Shown here one piece after another: positions 1-7,546 of a stretch of DNA of 11,237 nucleotides (position 1 is the stretch's first letter; every line of letters starts with the position of its first letter). Origin of the DNA: Bacteroidia bacterium (GTDB lineage Bacteria > Bacteroidota > Bacteroidia > Cytophagales > Cyclobacteriaceae); NCBI GenBank assembly GCA_012031955.1, contig JAAURZ010000029.1, forward strand, positions 1 to 11,237, read 5' to 3'. A program made the translations under genes and the position numbers. Under the pieces are notes generated by a model, which saw only the letters and a program-made list of their open reading frames with translations, was not told the DNA's origin and made no database searches.

Positions 1-351
1 CGTGGAGATGATGGTGTATTCTATGGTGACCATGATCATACCGTTTGGAATGTCTGGCACCATATCGATGTCGCTCACTTTCACGCGGGGTTCATAAAAC
101 AGGATCGCGCGCTTCAGCCGGTTTACGATGATGGTGGCGGTGGTGACGTTGATGTTCTCAAAAAGCATATCGACGAGATTTGCTCCATACTCTGGTTGCA
201 TCACACGTTCTCCCAATGAAGTTTTTAATAATATGATCAAGCTCTGTTTAATATCAGTATCGTCTTCAGACAGGGCGACGGTGAAACTTCCTTTTCGAAA
301 AGTTACGGGGAATGCCCAGCCTCTGCCCAGGAATGAGTTGTCGCCTGCCAT
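1..351 (-). CDS. gp25-like baseplate wedge protein (Afp9/Pvc9 type), 3' end outside the window
   Basis: The frame is open from ATG at 351-349 to the window edge and gives 117 residues with no stop. Family members usually have about 130-140, so only a short C-terminus is missing. The family signature is clear: GRGWAFP near residue 9, then a helical stretch with QSLIILLKTSLGERVMQPEYG, followed by LVDMLFENI. This is the GPW/gp25 fold of phage T4 gp25, T6SS TssE and Afp9/Pvc9, which sits in the inner baseplate and nucleates the first sheath ring. The start lies one base after the PAAR stop, so the two are certainly co-transcribed. TssE shares the fold, but the neighbours argue for an eCIS rather than a T6SS. 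Confidence 0.93.
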   Translation of the reverse strand, partial: MAGDNSFLGRGWAFPVTFRKGSFTVALSEDDTDIKQSLIILLKTSLGERVMQPEYGANLVDMLFENINVTTATIIVNRLKRAILFYEPRVKVSDIDMVPDIPNGMIMVTIEYTIIST

Positions 352-352
352 G

Positions 353-631
353 TTATCCGATTGTTACTGTTGGTTCACCTACTGCTGCCGATGCGCCGCA
401 CAAGCAGGTGTCGCCGACCCTGATTGCCGGTTTGCCGCCTATCAGGACGGTCACACTTCCCACAAGAAATGGACTGGCTGTGGGCTGATGCACATTGGGC
501 GGAAGGGAGCAAACGTGATTGTCGCCCATCACGCAGGCGGGCATCCCTCCTATCAACACGGTCGGTTCGCCCGGTCCCATGATGGTGCCACCGTGATTGG
601 TTGTGTCGAGTACGCGTGCTGCTGCTGGCAT
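353..631 (-). CDS. PAAR-domain spike tip protein (Afp10/Pvc10 type)
   Basis: This 92-residue protein consists of little more than a PAAR domain. It has two PAAR-type repeats, GEPTVLIGGMPA at about 21-32 and GSVTVLIGGKPAIRVGD at about 58-74. The motif DTTNHGG comes first (His13), and further candidate zinc ligands are His39, Cys41, His48, Cys76 and Cys78. PAAR proteins form a metal-stabilised cone that sharpens the end of the trimeric spike. There is no N- or C-terminal extension, so it carries no fused toxin. It lies 24 bases after the spike gene and one base before the gp25 gene, the usual eCIS order of spike, tip and inner baseplate. Confidence 0.95.
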   Translation of the reverse strand: MPAAARVLDTTNHGGTIMGPGEPTVLIGGMPACVMGDNHVCSLPPNVHQPTASPFLVGSVTVLIGGKPAIRVGDTCLCGASAAVGEPTVTIG

Positions 632-655
632 AGTTTTCTAGTAATTTGATCTGCT

Positions 656-2422
656 TCAATTGATTTGCACCATCGATCCGCTTATCACTGCCTGACCGCT
701 GGTCGATAGTTCGGCGCCACCACTTCCCTCCGCCTTGAACTGCGACTGCGCTGTGAGCGTGATGTTGCTGCCTTCTATTTTCACATCGCCGCTCGCTTTT
801 ATGTTTACATCGCCGGCGCTTTCGATGGTGATGCCGTCGCTGTTCATCTGTATTTTATTTCCACTTTTATCCTCCAAAAGAATGGACTCATCGTCGTCGT
901 TAAGTACGATCTTGTTGGCGCCCGGTGTTTCGATTGTGATCGACTTGAGGTCGTCATTGAAAGTGACTTTGAGTTGCCCCCGCGTGACGATGCCCTTTTC
1001 GAAATTATCCTCGGTGATGTCGTATGGCGCCGGCTTGGTACTGCTGTGCATCTTGCCGAGCACCACGGGATCGCGCGGTCGTCGTTGAAGAAACCAACCA
1101 CTACTTCGTCGCCGACTTCGGGAAAGAAGAATGTGCCTCTTGGCGCGTCGTCGTCGCCGAGTCCGCCGTCGAGCGTGGCCACGCGCGCCCAAACGCCGTC
1201 TTCTTCGTTGTGAATGACGGGAATGCGGACTTGCACGCGTCCTTCGCCGTCGGGGTCTTCGTGGATGTTGGTTACGATGCCTTGATGCAACCCGTGAATG
1301 GCGGGCACCAGGCCCGACGCGGGCTTGTCGAGAAAGTCATCGTATTTGCAGGCTGTCCATTGCTGATCCAAACCAAACTCGATATGCGTATACCATTTCT
1401 TATCCGGCGAGAGTTCGTGATAGACAGAAGCCGCAAGTGTCTTCCCGTTGAAGCGATCGCCCATGCCGGCGAGCTCTATCACGTTTCCCGGTTTTATACT
1501 GGCAACGCCAATCACTTTTACGCGGCCTCGTACTTTGGAGAGCCGGCTTCGGAGCAAGCGGGCGTCGATCCAGGCTTGCAACTCCTGATCGGGAATATGA
1601 CCTGCGTGCTGTAGCGGCCATTCGGCCAGACCAATTACGTCGGCTAACTCACTGGCTGCAATATTTCCGGGAACATCGACGCCGGGATCGCTGCCGTCGA
1701 GTTCGGTCAGTTCCTGCTTTATAAAATTCCACGACCGTCCTTTAGTGGCCGCATACTGATCGCGCGCATCCATGACGGCCTCGATCTCGATGGCGTTGTC
1801 GCCGAACGTGACGGTGAGCGCAGGCGTTTCATCTAACGACGGCGCCTTCACCGTTATCTTTCCGTCATCCGCAAACACCAGCATGCCATTGGCTTCGGCG
1901 CGGGTCAACATAAAATCCCAATCGGTAGAGGCGTACTGCACCATTTCCTGATGCGTGACAGAGGTAGCCGATACGTCGGTGTCGATGCCGGCGTAGTTGC
2001 CGATTATCTCTTCGATAATGTCACTGTCGAGGCTATCGGGTTCGAAGTATTTGTTCTTCCTGCCCACGGTCATTTTCACACTTACGTCCTTGAGTTCGAG
2101 TTGTAGCTTGGATGACTGGTCGGTTTTCGCCGCTATGCCGTGCCGTATCACAATGCCTTTGAAGATCGTTTCTTCCTCGCCCTTGTAGCCGGCTTTTTAT
2201 TTCTATTTCACTGCCTGGCTTGAAAAGATCTCCCGCACTCAGTTCAAAATCCTCGGTGGCCACGCTGCCGTCGAAGAGCACTACCTGTGCCGCCGGGATT
2301 CTATTTACTTCTTTCAAGACGGTGATAAGACTCACACCAATTTCGTCGGGAATTGCGCTGCCCCCTGCGAAAACTTTGAAAGTGGCTACGTTGGTGTTCT
2401 GCTGTGTGGTGGTCTCGGGCAT
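656..2422 (-). CDS. VgrG-like spike protein (Afp8/Pvc8 type), interrupted by two single-base indels
   Basis: The gene needs three successive frames: about 2422-2199, 2193-1078 and 1076-656. Removing one T from the T5 run at 2194-2198 and adding one G at the GG at 1077-1078 restores a 588-residue protein, a normal size for this family. The order is a gpD/gp27-like region (roughly residues 1-370), an OB-fold with DGEGRVQVRIP and FFPEVGDEVVVGFFNDD (about 380-448), then the conserved PRDPVVLGKMHS and a C-terminal repeat-rich beta-helix with GNKIQMNSDGITIES and GDVNIKASGDVKIEG. Trimers form the puncturing needle under the tube and carry the PAAR tip. As written, the reading frame would end at about 129 residues. 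The indels may be sequencing errors or real inactivation; the sequence alone cannot decide. The start follows the LysM gene by 8 bases. Confidence 0.92.
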
Positions 2423-2430
2423 AGTGCGTA

Positions 2431-3213
2431 TTATTTCTTAATTGGCGGCAGCAATATTTGCTGTCCGTTTCTCAACGCTCGGAAATTCTTGAGTTTGTTA
2501 GCCAGGGCAATCTGAATGTAAAATGACGGATCGCCGTAGATTTTTCGCGCCAGCAAAGGAAGTGTGTCGCCAGCCTGCACCACGCGCGCATGCGTGAGGT
2601 CGGGCGACGACCGCGATGTGGCTGCGGCTTGCTCCTGCCGTGAAATGGATTCCTGAAACGTAACCGACACGGTGGCTCTTATCGGCAGCCCCGAGGAGTT
2701 GAACAATTTATAATTGATGGTGGCACTGGCGAGCACGCCACGGAACTGGTAGGCTCCCCAGTTGATTTGCAAATAGTTGGGTGTATGTGTTTCACCCTGG
2801 ATGGTCTGCGCCATGTTCAGGAACTCGCGAATCGCGCGGTCTACATGCTTGTCTTCCTTGATGATTTCGATCGCGCTCACGGACTCACCGCGCGACGCGT
2901 TGACGGAATCACCCAGGTAGCTAAGGTCCACGTTGCCCGGTGTATCGTTGCCCGGCGGCGATGCGCCGGTTGCGTCAAAAAGAAACTCGAACGTTGCCTT
3001 GTCAGACTGGTTGCTCCTGAACTGGAGCTGGCGCCCGTCCGGGCTCACACCTTCTTCAGGAATCCACGTGGTCTTGATCTCCGTGCTATACGTGGTGGGG
3101 TTGTACATGACCACGTATGTCTTGGTGGCCCTGGCATACGTGTCATCTTCAAAAGCGGTTATCTTCAGCTTTTCCAGTCCGCCCAGTGGTTCAGAAATAT
3201 CTGTAAGCGCCAT
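2431..3213 (-). CDS. LysM-domain tube-baseplate linker protein (Afp7/Pvc7 type)
   Basis: This is an intact 260-residue protein. The N-terminal part (about 10-190) has the features of the CIS tube/baseplate family, including VVMYNPTTYSTEIKTTW, KATFEFLFDATG and the PNYLQINWGAYQFRGVL strand pair. After a Gln/Ala/Ser-rich linker (about 191-207), a single LysM domain covers about 209-257, with VVQAGDTLPLLARKIYGDP and ending in NGQQILLPP. In phage Mu gp45/T4 gp53-like and Afp7 proteins this module links the spike hub to the first tube ring and the baseplate; it is not a secreted cell-wall hydrolase, and no signal peptide is present. Its ATG shares its A with the TAA stop of the DUF5908 gene (TAATG), which implies translational coupling. 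Confidence 0.94.
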   Translation of the reverse strand: MALTDISEPLGGLEKLKITAFEDDTYARATKTYVVMYNPTTYSTEIKTTWIPEEGVSPDGRQLQFRSNQSDKATFEFLFDATGASPPGNDTPGNVDLSYLGDSVNASRGESVSAIEIIKEDKHVDRAIREFLNMAQTIQGETHTPNYLQINWGAYQFRGVLASATINYKLFNSSGLPIRATVSVTFQESISRQEQAAATSRSSPDLTHARVVQAGDTLPLLARKIYGDPSFYIQIALANKLKNFRALRNGQQILLPPIKK

Positions 3214-3374
3214 TACCTTTCATTTTTCTTTCTGATCACTTCCATCAGTTTTTCAACCGCTTCCGCTACGCTGTTTTTCGAGGCCTGCGGGTTCTCGCTG
3301 GCGGCGGCAGTGCTCTTCTCATCCGTGGCATTGATCACGGTTCGGATAATCAACTCTTTCACCTCAACTGGCAT
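3213..3374 (-). CDS. DUF5908 small protein (Afp6/Pvc6 position)
   Basis: This is a 53-residue protein starting MPVEVKELIIRTVI, the hallmark of DUF5908, a family known mainly from eCIS loci between the second tube gene and the LysM gene. I chose ATG at 3374-3372 because this motif normally begins the family and the codon lies 10 bases after the upstream stop. An earlier in-frame codon at 3431 would overlap the tube gene by 47 bases. The N-terminal beta-like segment is followed by an Ala/Ser/Asn-rich linker (about 18-34) and a charged C-terminal helix, AVEKLMEVIRKKNER. Its role is not established; position suggests an accessory of tube or baseplate assembly. It overlaps the LysM gene by one base. 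Confidence 0.88.
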   Translation of the reverse strand: MPVEVKELIIRTVINATDEKSTAAASENPQASKNSVAEAVEKLMEVIRKKNER

Positions 3375-3384
3375 AGGAATGGAA

Positions 3385-3852
3385 TTAGATGACCGGATCG
3401 ACGCGGCGATAGTACTGATAAGCAAATTCAATGTTCTCGACCATGATGGAATTGTCTTGCGCGTTGAGTCCTTCCACTGACCACTTCACTGGCCAGGCAT
3501 TGATAAAGTTCCACGCTTGCAACGGTACGTGATCAGCGTTGAGGAGCACCACGGTAAGGTCGTGCGCTTCGAATTGAAATCCTTCCACTGCTTCTTTGAA
3601 CCACTGTACAAGCTGCGACCCTATAAGCATGCCGCGCTTCATGGTGAGCGTAGGATAGGTAACCGGATTGGGCAACCGGTGCGCGTACCGGTTTTCTCCG
3701 CCTTCGCGGAATTCTTCAATACCGATTTCGGCGTTGAGGCCCGACACTTCCTGGAAGCCCTGGTCGACTATGCCCGGATACTTGTTCTGAAGCCCCTCGA
3801 AGCGGACGATAAAATGAAAGCCGGTAGGAGGATAGTTCAGTTCGCGTGCCAT
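3385..3852 (-). CDS. Tail tube protein, baseplate-proximal initiator type (Afp5/Pvc5-like)
   Basis: This 155-residue protein belongs to the T4 gp19-like tube family. FHFIVRFEG, FQEVSGLNAEIG, YPTLTMKRGML and LLNADHVPLQAWNFINAWPVKW occur in the family order. Compared with the adjacent 144-residue paralogue it has a longer N-terminal loop (LQNKYPGIVDQ, about 21-31), the usual difference between Afp5-type proteins, which form the first tube ring on the hub, and the bulk tube protein. Its position directly before DUF5908 and the LysM linker supports that assignment. It starts 4 bases after the main tube gene ends. The paralogue split is known in the family; which of the two is the initiator here is an inference from order and loop length. 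Confidence 0.9.
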   Translation of the reverse strand: MARELNYPPTGFHFIVRFEGLQNKYPGIVDQGFQEVSGLNAEIGIEEFREGGENRYAHRLPNPVTYPTLTMKRGMLIGSQLVQWFKEAVEGFQFEAHDLTVVLLNADHVPLQAWNFINAWPVKWSVEGLNAQDNSIMVENIEFAYQYYRRVDPVI

Positions 3853-3856
3853 GTGC

Positions 3857-4291
3857 TTACGGTGTCTCTATCGTTAGCCCTTCGTGACACAACTCGATCG
3901 CCTCGACGGCCACTTCATTGCCTGTGGAGTTCAGCGATGGCCCTTCTACTTTACATGGCCATGCGTCTTTCACTTTCCACACCATTACCGGGTTGTGCTC
4001 TTCGTTGAGCAGGCTGATGGTGATCTCGCGTCGCTCGATATTGTTTTTCTTCACCGTGTTCAACCATTGATAAAATTCGTTGTCGGCCTTGAAGATGCCG
4101 CGCTTGAGTGTGATGTTGGAATACTGGGGTATGCCAGGCATCTTGGTCACCTGGTATTCAAATGCGTTGCCTTCGCGGTAGTCGATGGTTTGCAGTTCTA
4201 CGGTAAGTCCCGAGACTTCCGTAAACCCAATGCGTGTGCCGCCCCATGCTACCTGGAAATGAAACGCGGCCACCGGATATGATTGTGCCAT
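3857..4291 (-). CDS. Main inner tube protein (Afp1/Pvc1-like)
   Basis: This 144-residue protein has the T4 gp19-like tube fold. It contains AAFHFQVAWGG, GFTEVSGLTVELQTIDYREG, QYSNITLKRGIFK and ISLLNEEHNPVMVWKVKDAWPCKV. Hexamers stack to form the inner tube through which cargo is carried and which is driven out when the sheath contracts. It is close to the usual length of bulk tube subunits and lacks the extra N-terminal loop of the following paralogue. It lies 35 bases after sheath 2 and 4 bases before the second tube gene; no terminator is visible in either gap. Identification as a tube protein is secure; calling it the major subunit rests on gene order. Confidence 0.92.
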   Translation of the reverse strand: MAQSYPVAAFHFQVAWGGTRIGFTEVSGLTVELQTIDYREGNAFEYQVTKMPGIPQYSNITLKRGIFKADNEFYQWLNTVKKNNIERREITISLLNEEHNPVMVWKVKDAWPCKVEGPSLNSTGNEVAVEAIELCHEGLTIETP

Positions 4292-4326
4292 AGTGTTTGC
4301 TGTTTATTGTTTTGGAAATGTTGTCG

Positions 4327-4890
4327 TTACGATTGTTGCAGTTTGTGAGAGAACTTGAGTATGATGAATTCCGCCGGCCTCACTGCTGCCAGGCCTATCT
4401 CCACGTTCATCCTCCCTTCAAGTATGTCGAGGGCGTTCATGGTCTGCCCCAGGCCGACCTTCACAAAGAAGGCGTCGTCGGTTTTCGCGCCCGCCAGTGC
4501 GCCGTCGCGCCACAACTTGGAGAGAAAGTTTTCTATCATTGTTTTCACTCTCAGCCAGGTGTTGGCGTCGTTTGGCTCGAACACTACAAACTCGGTGGCT
4601 TTCTTCACCGACTCTTCGATAAAAATGTACAGTCTTCTTACAGGGATATAACGCCACTCGTTGTCGTTGCCTGCCAATGTGCGTGCACCCCACACGAGGG
4701 GTCCCTTTCCCGCAAAGGTTCTGATCACGTTCACGGATTTTCCGGATGATGGATCGACATTGAGCGAACCTTGCTGTTCGTGCGTCACTTTCACTTTCGG
4801 TTCAATCACGTTCCGAACATCTACGTTGGCGGGTGCCTTCCATACACCGCGCTGTGCATCGACGCGCGCGTATATTCCCGCGACCGAACC
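4327..4890 (-). repeat. C-terminal sheath module, copy 2 (paralogous to 5821-6384)
   Basis: This 564-base coding segment is collinear without gaps with the 564-base segment at 5821-6384. The encoded 187 residues agree at 158 positions by hand count. Long DNA stretches are nearly identical, for example around 4531-4580 against 6025-6074. It is a within-operon duplication that offers a substrate for recombination or gene conversion, and it can also mislead short-read assembly. Confidence 0.8.
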
Positions 4891-5790
4891 GGAAGGCGGC
4901 AGGTCGAGATAGAGTTTCCTCAGTTCCGCTTCAACCGCCCGGAAGAGACTCGGATCTGAACCTTCCAATGAATTGAGGGCGGGTGTGTTGCTGACAGGAA
5001 TGGCCGGGTTCGGCGCGCCGGTGCCTATGTATGTCTTATTGTGCGTGATCGGCAGCGTGGCATCATAGCGATAGTTGAGCGATGTTTTGATATTGGGGTA
5101 GTACACGGCGCCATACTTCAGGTTACCCATGCCGATGCCGTTGTCTCTGAATTCCTTCACGTCGTTCAGCGGACTGATGGAGTTGTCTTTCACATCCATG
5201 ACGACAAATCTGTCGGCCAGCTTTTCACATTGGGCCAGCGCGGCGTCGTACACACTCTTGTAGTTTGCAACCGACAAGTAGTCGGGGAAAACGATCAATG
5301 TAGGCTCATCCACTTTTTCAAGAATGGCAAGGCCGCCGCGCAAACTTGTGAATGTGGTCTCATCGCCGGCAGTGACGGCGCCGCCATAGCCGTTGACGGA
5401 CACGATGTAACAAGGACCGCCGCCGTTGGCAAAATACATTTGAAGGCTGTGGTACATTTTGAATGCACTCACCGCGACGGGTTGCTCCACTTTAACGACG
5501 CGATCAATCATCGCCGCCGGCTGCCCGTCTACGCCATTGTAGCGGTCGGTAACAGTTACACGCGGCACTTCCTTGTTGGCGCCGCCGAAATGCGCTTCAT
5601 ACTCGAGCATCGATGTGATGCGGGTGGGCACCTGCAGCAACTTATTGTCGCCAGGTACGCTGTTGGGATCCTCGTTCGCCTTTTCTGTATGACCGATGAA
5701 CGCCGGTATGGCGGTCTCGACGGCGGCAATGGAGGCTGGCAATGTCTGCAGCTCTTTAATATATACGCCGGGTGTGTTTAGAATTTCCAT
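4327..5790 (-). CDS. Contractile sheath protein 2 (Afp2-4/Pvc2-4-like), intact
   Basis: This is an intact 487-residue phage-type tail sheath protein. The N-terminus TPGVYIKELQTLPASIAAVETAIPAF is the conserved arm that links neighbouring subunits. The core has the ANGGGPCYIVSV motif (about 121-132), VDEPTLIVFPD and FRDNGIGMGNLKYGAVYYPN. The C-terminal sheath domain includes GSVAGIYARVDAQRGVWKAPAN, TLAGNDNEWRY, PVRRLYIFIEESVKKATE and the final EFIILKFSHKL, which forms the C-terminal linking strand. Subunits polymerise around the tube and contract to drive it out. It follows sheath 1 by 30 bases. Over its last 187 residues it matches sheath 1 at 158 positions (my hand count), whereas the middle regions differ strongly. 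Confidence 0.95.
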   Translation of the reverse strand: MEILNTPGVYIKELQTLPASIAAVETAIPAFIGHTEKANEDPNSVPGDNKLLQVPTRITSMLEYEAHFGGANKEVPRVTVTDRYNGVDGQPAAMIDRVVKVEQPVAVSAFKMYHSLQMYFANGGGPCYIVSVNGYGGAVTAGDETTFTSLRGGLAILEKVDEPTLIVFPDYLSVANYKSVYDAALAQCEKLADRFVVMDVKDNSISPLNDVKEFRDNGIGMGNLKYGAVYYPNIKTSLNYRYDATLPITHNKTYIGTGAPNPAIPVSNTPALNSLEGSDPSLFRAVEAELRKLYLDLPPSGSVAGIYARVDAQRGVWKAPANVDVRNVIEPKVKVTHEQQGSLNVDPSSGKSVNVIRTFAGKGPLVWGARTLAGNDNEWRYIPVRRLYIFIEESVKKATEFVVFEPNDANTWLRVKTMIENFLSKLWRDGALAGAKTDDAFFVKVGLGQTMNALDILEGRMNVEIGLAAVRPAEFIILKFSHKLQQS

Positions 5791-5820
5791 ACTATCGTTG
5801 TTTAGTAACCTGATTTTTTG

Positions 5821-6384
5821 CTATGACTCCTGAAGCTTGTGTGAAAATTTGAGGATGATGAATTCTGCCGGACGAACGGCGGCCATACCGATCTCGATGT
5901 TCATGATTCCTTCGAGTATGTCGAGGGCGGTCATGGTTTGGCCGAGCCCCACTTTCACGAAGAACGCATCCTCGGCTTTGGCACCGGCGAGTGCGCCGTC
6001 GCGCCAGAGTTTTGCGAGAAAGTTTTCGATCATGGTTTTCACTCTCAGCCATGTGTTGGCGTCGTTGGGTTCGAACACCACGTGCTCTGTCGCTTTCTTT
6101 ACCGACTCTTCCACGAAGATGTATAACCTGCGCACGGGCACGTAACGCCACTCGTTGTCGTTGCCGGCCAGTGTGCGGGAGCCCCACACGAGATTGCCCT
6201 TGCCGGCAAACTTCCTGATTACGTTAATCGATTTGCCGGTGCCGGGATGAACGTTGAGTGTGTTCTGTTCTTCGGTTGTGACGAGCACAACAGGCGCGCT
6301 GACGCCGCGCACGTCGACGTTGGCGGGCGCTTTCCATACGCCGCGTTCGCGATCCACACGTGCATAGATACCGGCTACGGAACC
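5821..6384 (-). repeat. C-terminal sheath module, copy 1 (paralogous to 4327-4890)
   Basis: This is the partner of the segment at 4327-4890: the same length, no gaps, and about 84% identity at protein level. It covers the conserved sheath C-terminal domain from GSVAGIY to the stop codon. Similarity drops sharply upstream of it, where sheath 1 carries its extra domain. Confidence 0.8.
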
Positions 6385-7534
6385 ACATGGATACAACTCC
6401 ATTTTGTATACCTGCAGCATCTCCACGATTTTATTGTAAAGGGCCTTTTCCGGGTTAACGACTTCAAGGTTGTTGCCCGATAGCGCCGCCGCATCGCCTG
6501 TACCGCTGTCGTTGTAGTCCAACGCGATTGCCGGGGCGCCCGCAGTGGCTGTGAGCGTGATTACCGGACCGACCTGTGCAACGGTGTAGCCCGGATTTGC
6601 AATAGCGCTTATGGCCTGTGCCAGTGCTGCGGCAGTAGCCGTGGCATCAACTCCTTTATCAAAGTCGGTACCTTCAACAAAGTCGTCGGTATCCACCGTG
6701 AATGTGTCGCCGTCTACTACGTCATTGTCGGTGATCACGATCTGCCCAATAGCAAGGTCGCCTGCATTGGAAACGTTGTCGAGGCTATAACCGTGGAAGG
6801 GGCCGTTGCCAGGCGTCGGGCGGTTATCCTCCACCATCACGCTGCCTTCCTGCACGTACCGGAAGATGTCGGTCTTCAAGTTAGGGTAATAGGCTGCACC
6901 GTATTTAAGGTTACCGGCTCCGACCGTGGTACGGAACGTATCGGCGTCATCTACCACCGTGGCACCGCCTGTGGCTGCGTCGAGTATGGCGAACCTGTCC
7001 TGGAGTTTGTTGCATTGTGCAAGCATCTGATCGTACACAGTTTTCCGTTCGGTGGCAGACAACTGCATGGCTTCCGGAACAACCAGCAGTGTTGGCTCAT
7101 CTTCTTCTTCCACGGCGTTGACACCGCTAATAAGGTTGGCAACCAAAATGTCTGCGGTAGTAGGTTCCGTGGTAACATAGTCTCCCACGACACGATGTAA
7201 CAAGGCCCTCCTCCATTGGCAAGTACATTCGCACCTGGTAGTACAGCAGGTAAGGAGAAAATTCGGTTGGCTCGACAATCTCTGCGGTGGTGGCCGCCAT
7301 CGTACCTGCAAGGCGCACACCGAATGATTCCGGGAAGGGCCCGCCGAATATCTGTATGAATTCCAGCAAGGACGTTATTCGCACCGGTTTGTTGACAGGA
7401 ATGGACTCACCGTTCCTTTCCTTTTTTTGCGTGTACCCGACAAACGCGGGTATCGCGGTCGCTACGGGTGCAACGGATGCCGGGAGTGTTGATATCTCTT
7501 CGACATATACGCCTGGGGTTTTGTAAATAGCCAT
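5821..7534 (-). CDS. Contractile sheath protein 1 with an extra inserted domain, interrupted by two single-base deletions
   Basis: The start MAIYKTPGVYVEEISTLPASVAPVATAIPAF is a canonical sheath N-terminal arm. The frame breaks at residue 105 and again 11 codons later. Adding one base between 7220 and 7221, and one between 7188 and 7189, restores YFANGGGPCYIVSVGDY, matching sheath 2 (YFANGGGPCYIVSVNGY), and gives a 571-residue protein. The 84-residue excess over sheath 2 comes mostly from an insertion at about residues 261-358 (6756-6463), with GDTFTVDTDDF and DATATAAALAQAISAI, of the kind seen in phage tail proteins and probably exposed on the outer surface. The C-terminal sheath domain is complete, ending EFIILKFSHKLQES. 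As written, translation from 7534 would give 135 residues. It lies 12 bases after the 378-aa gene. Sequencing error or true inactivation cannot be separated here. Confidence 0.93.
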
Positions 7535-7546
7535 ATGGATAGTCTT

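Noticed and set aside
128..649. Plus-strand open frame of 173 codons opposite the gp25 and PAAR genes
   Set aside because: It runs across two convincing minus-strand genes and their junction, and its translation is of unnatural composition.
2190..2202. Programmed ribosomal frameshift at the A5 run in the spike gene
   Set aside because: Joining the frames requires a +1 shift, whereas A-rich slippery heptamers normally direct -1 shifts, and no stimulatory element or functional short product is evident.
1..2422. Type VI secretion system, because of VgrG-like, PAAR and gp25/TssE-like proteins
   Set aside because: The DUF4255 cap, DUF5908 peptide, LysM linker, two phage-type sheaths and two gp19-type tubes belong to eCIS. 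TssB/TssC-type sheaths and Hcp are absent, and no membrane-complex gene is seen.
5041..5781. Plus-strand open frame of 246 codons opposite sheath 2
   Set aside because: It is an antisense shadow of a conserved sheath gene, with no family resemblance or plausible context.
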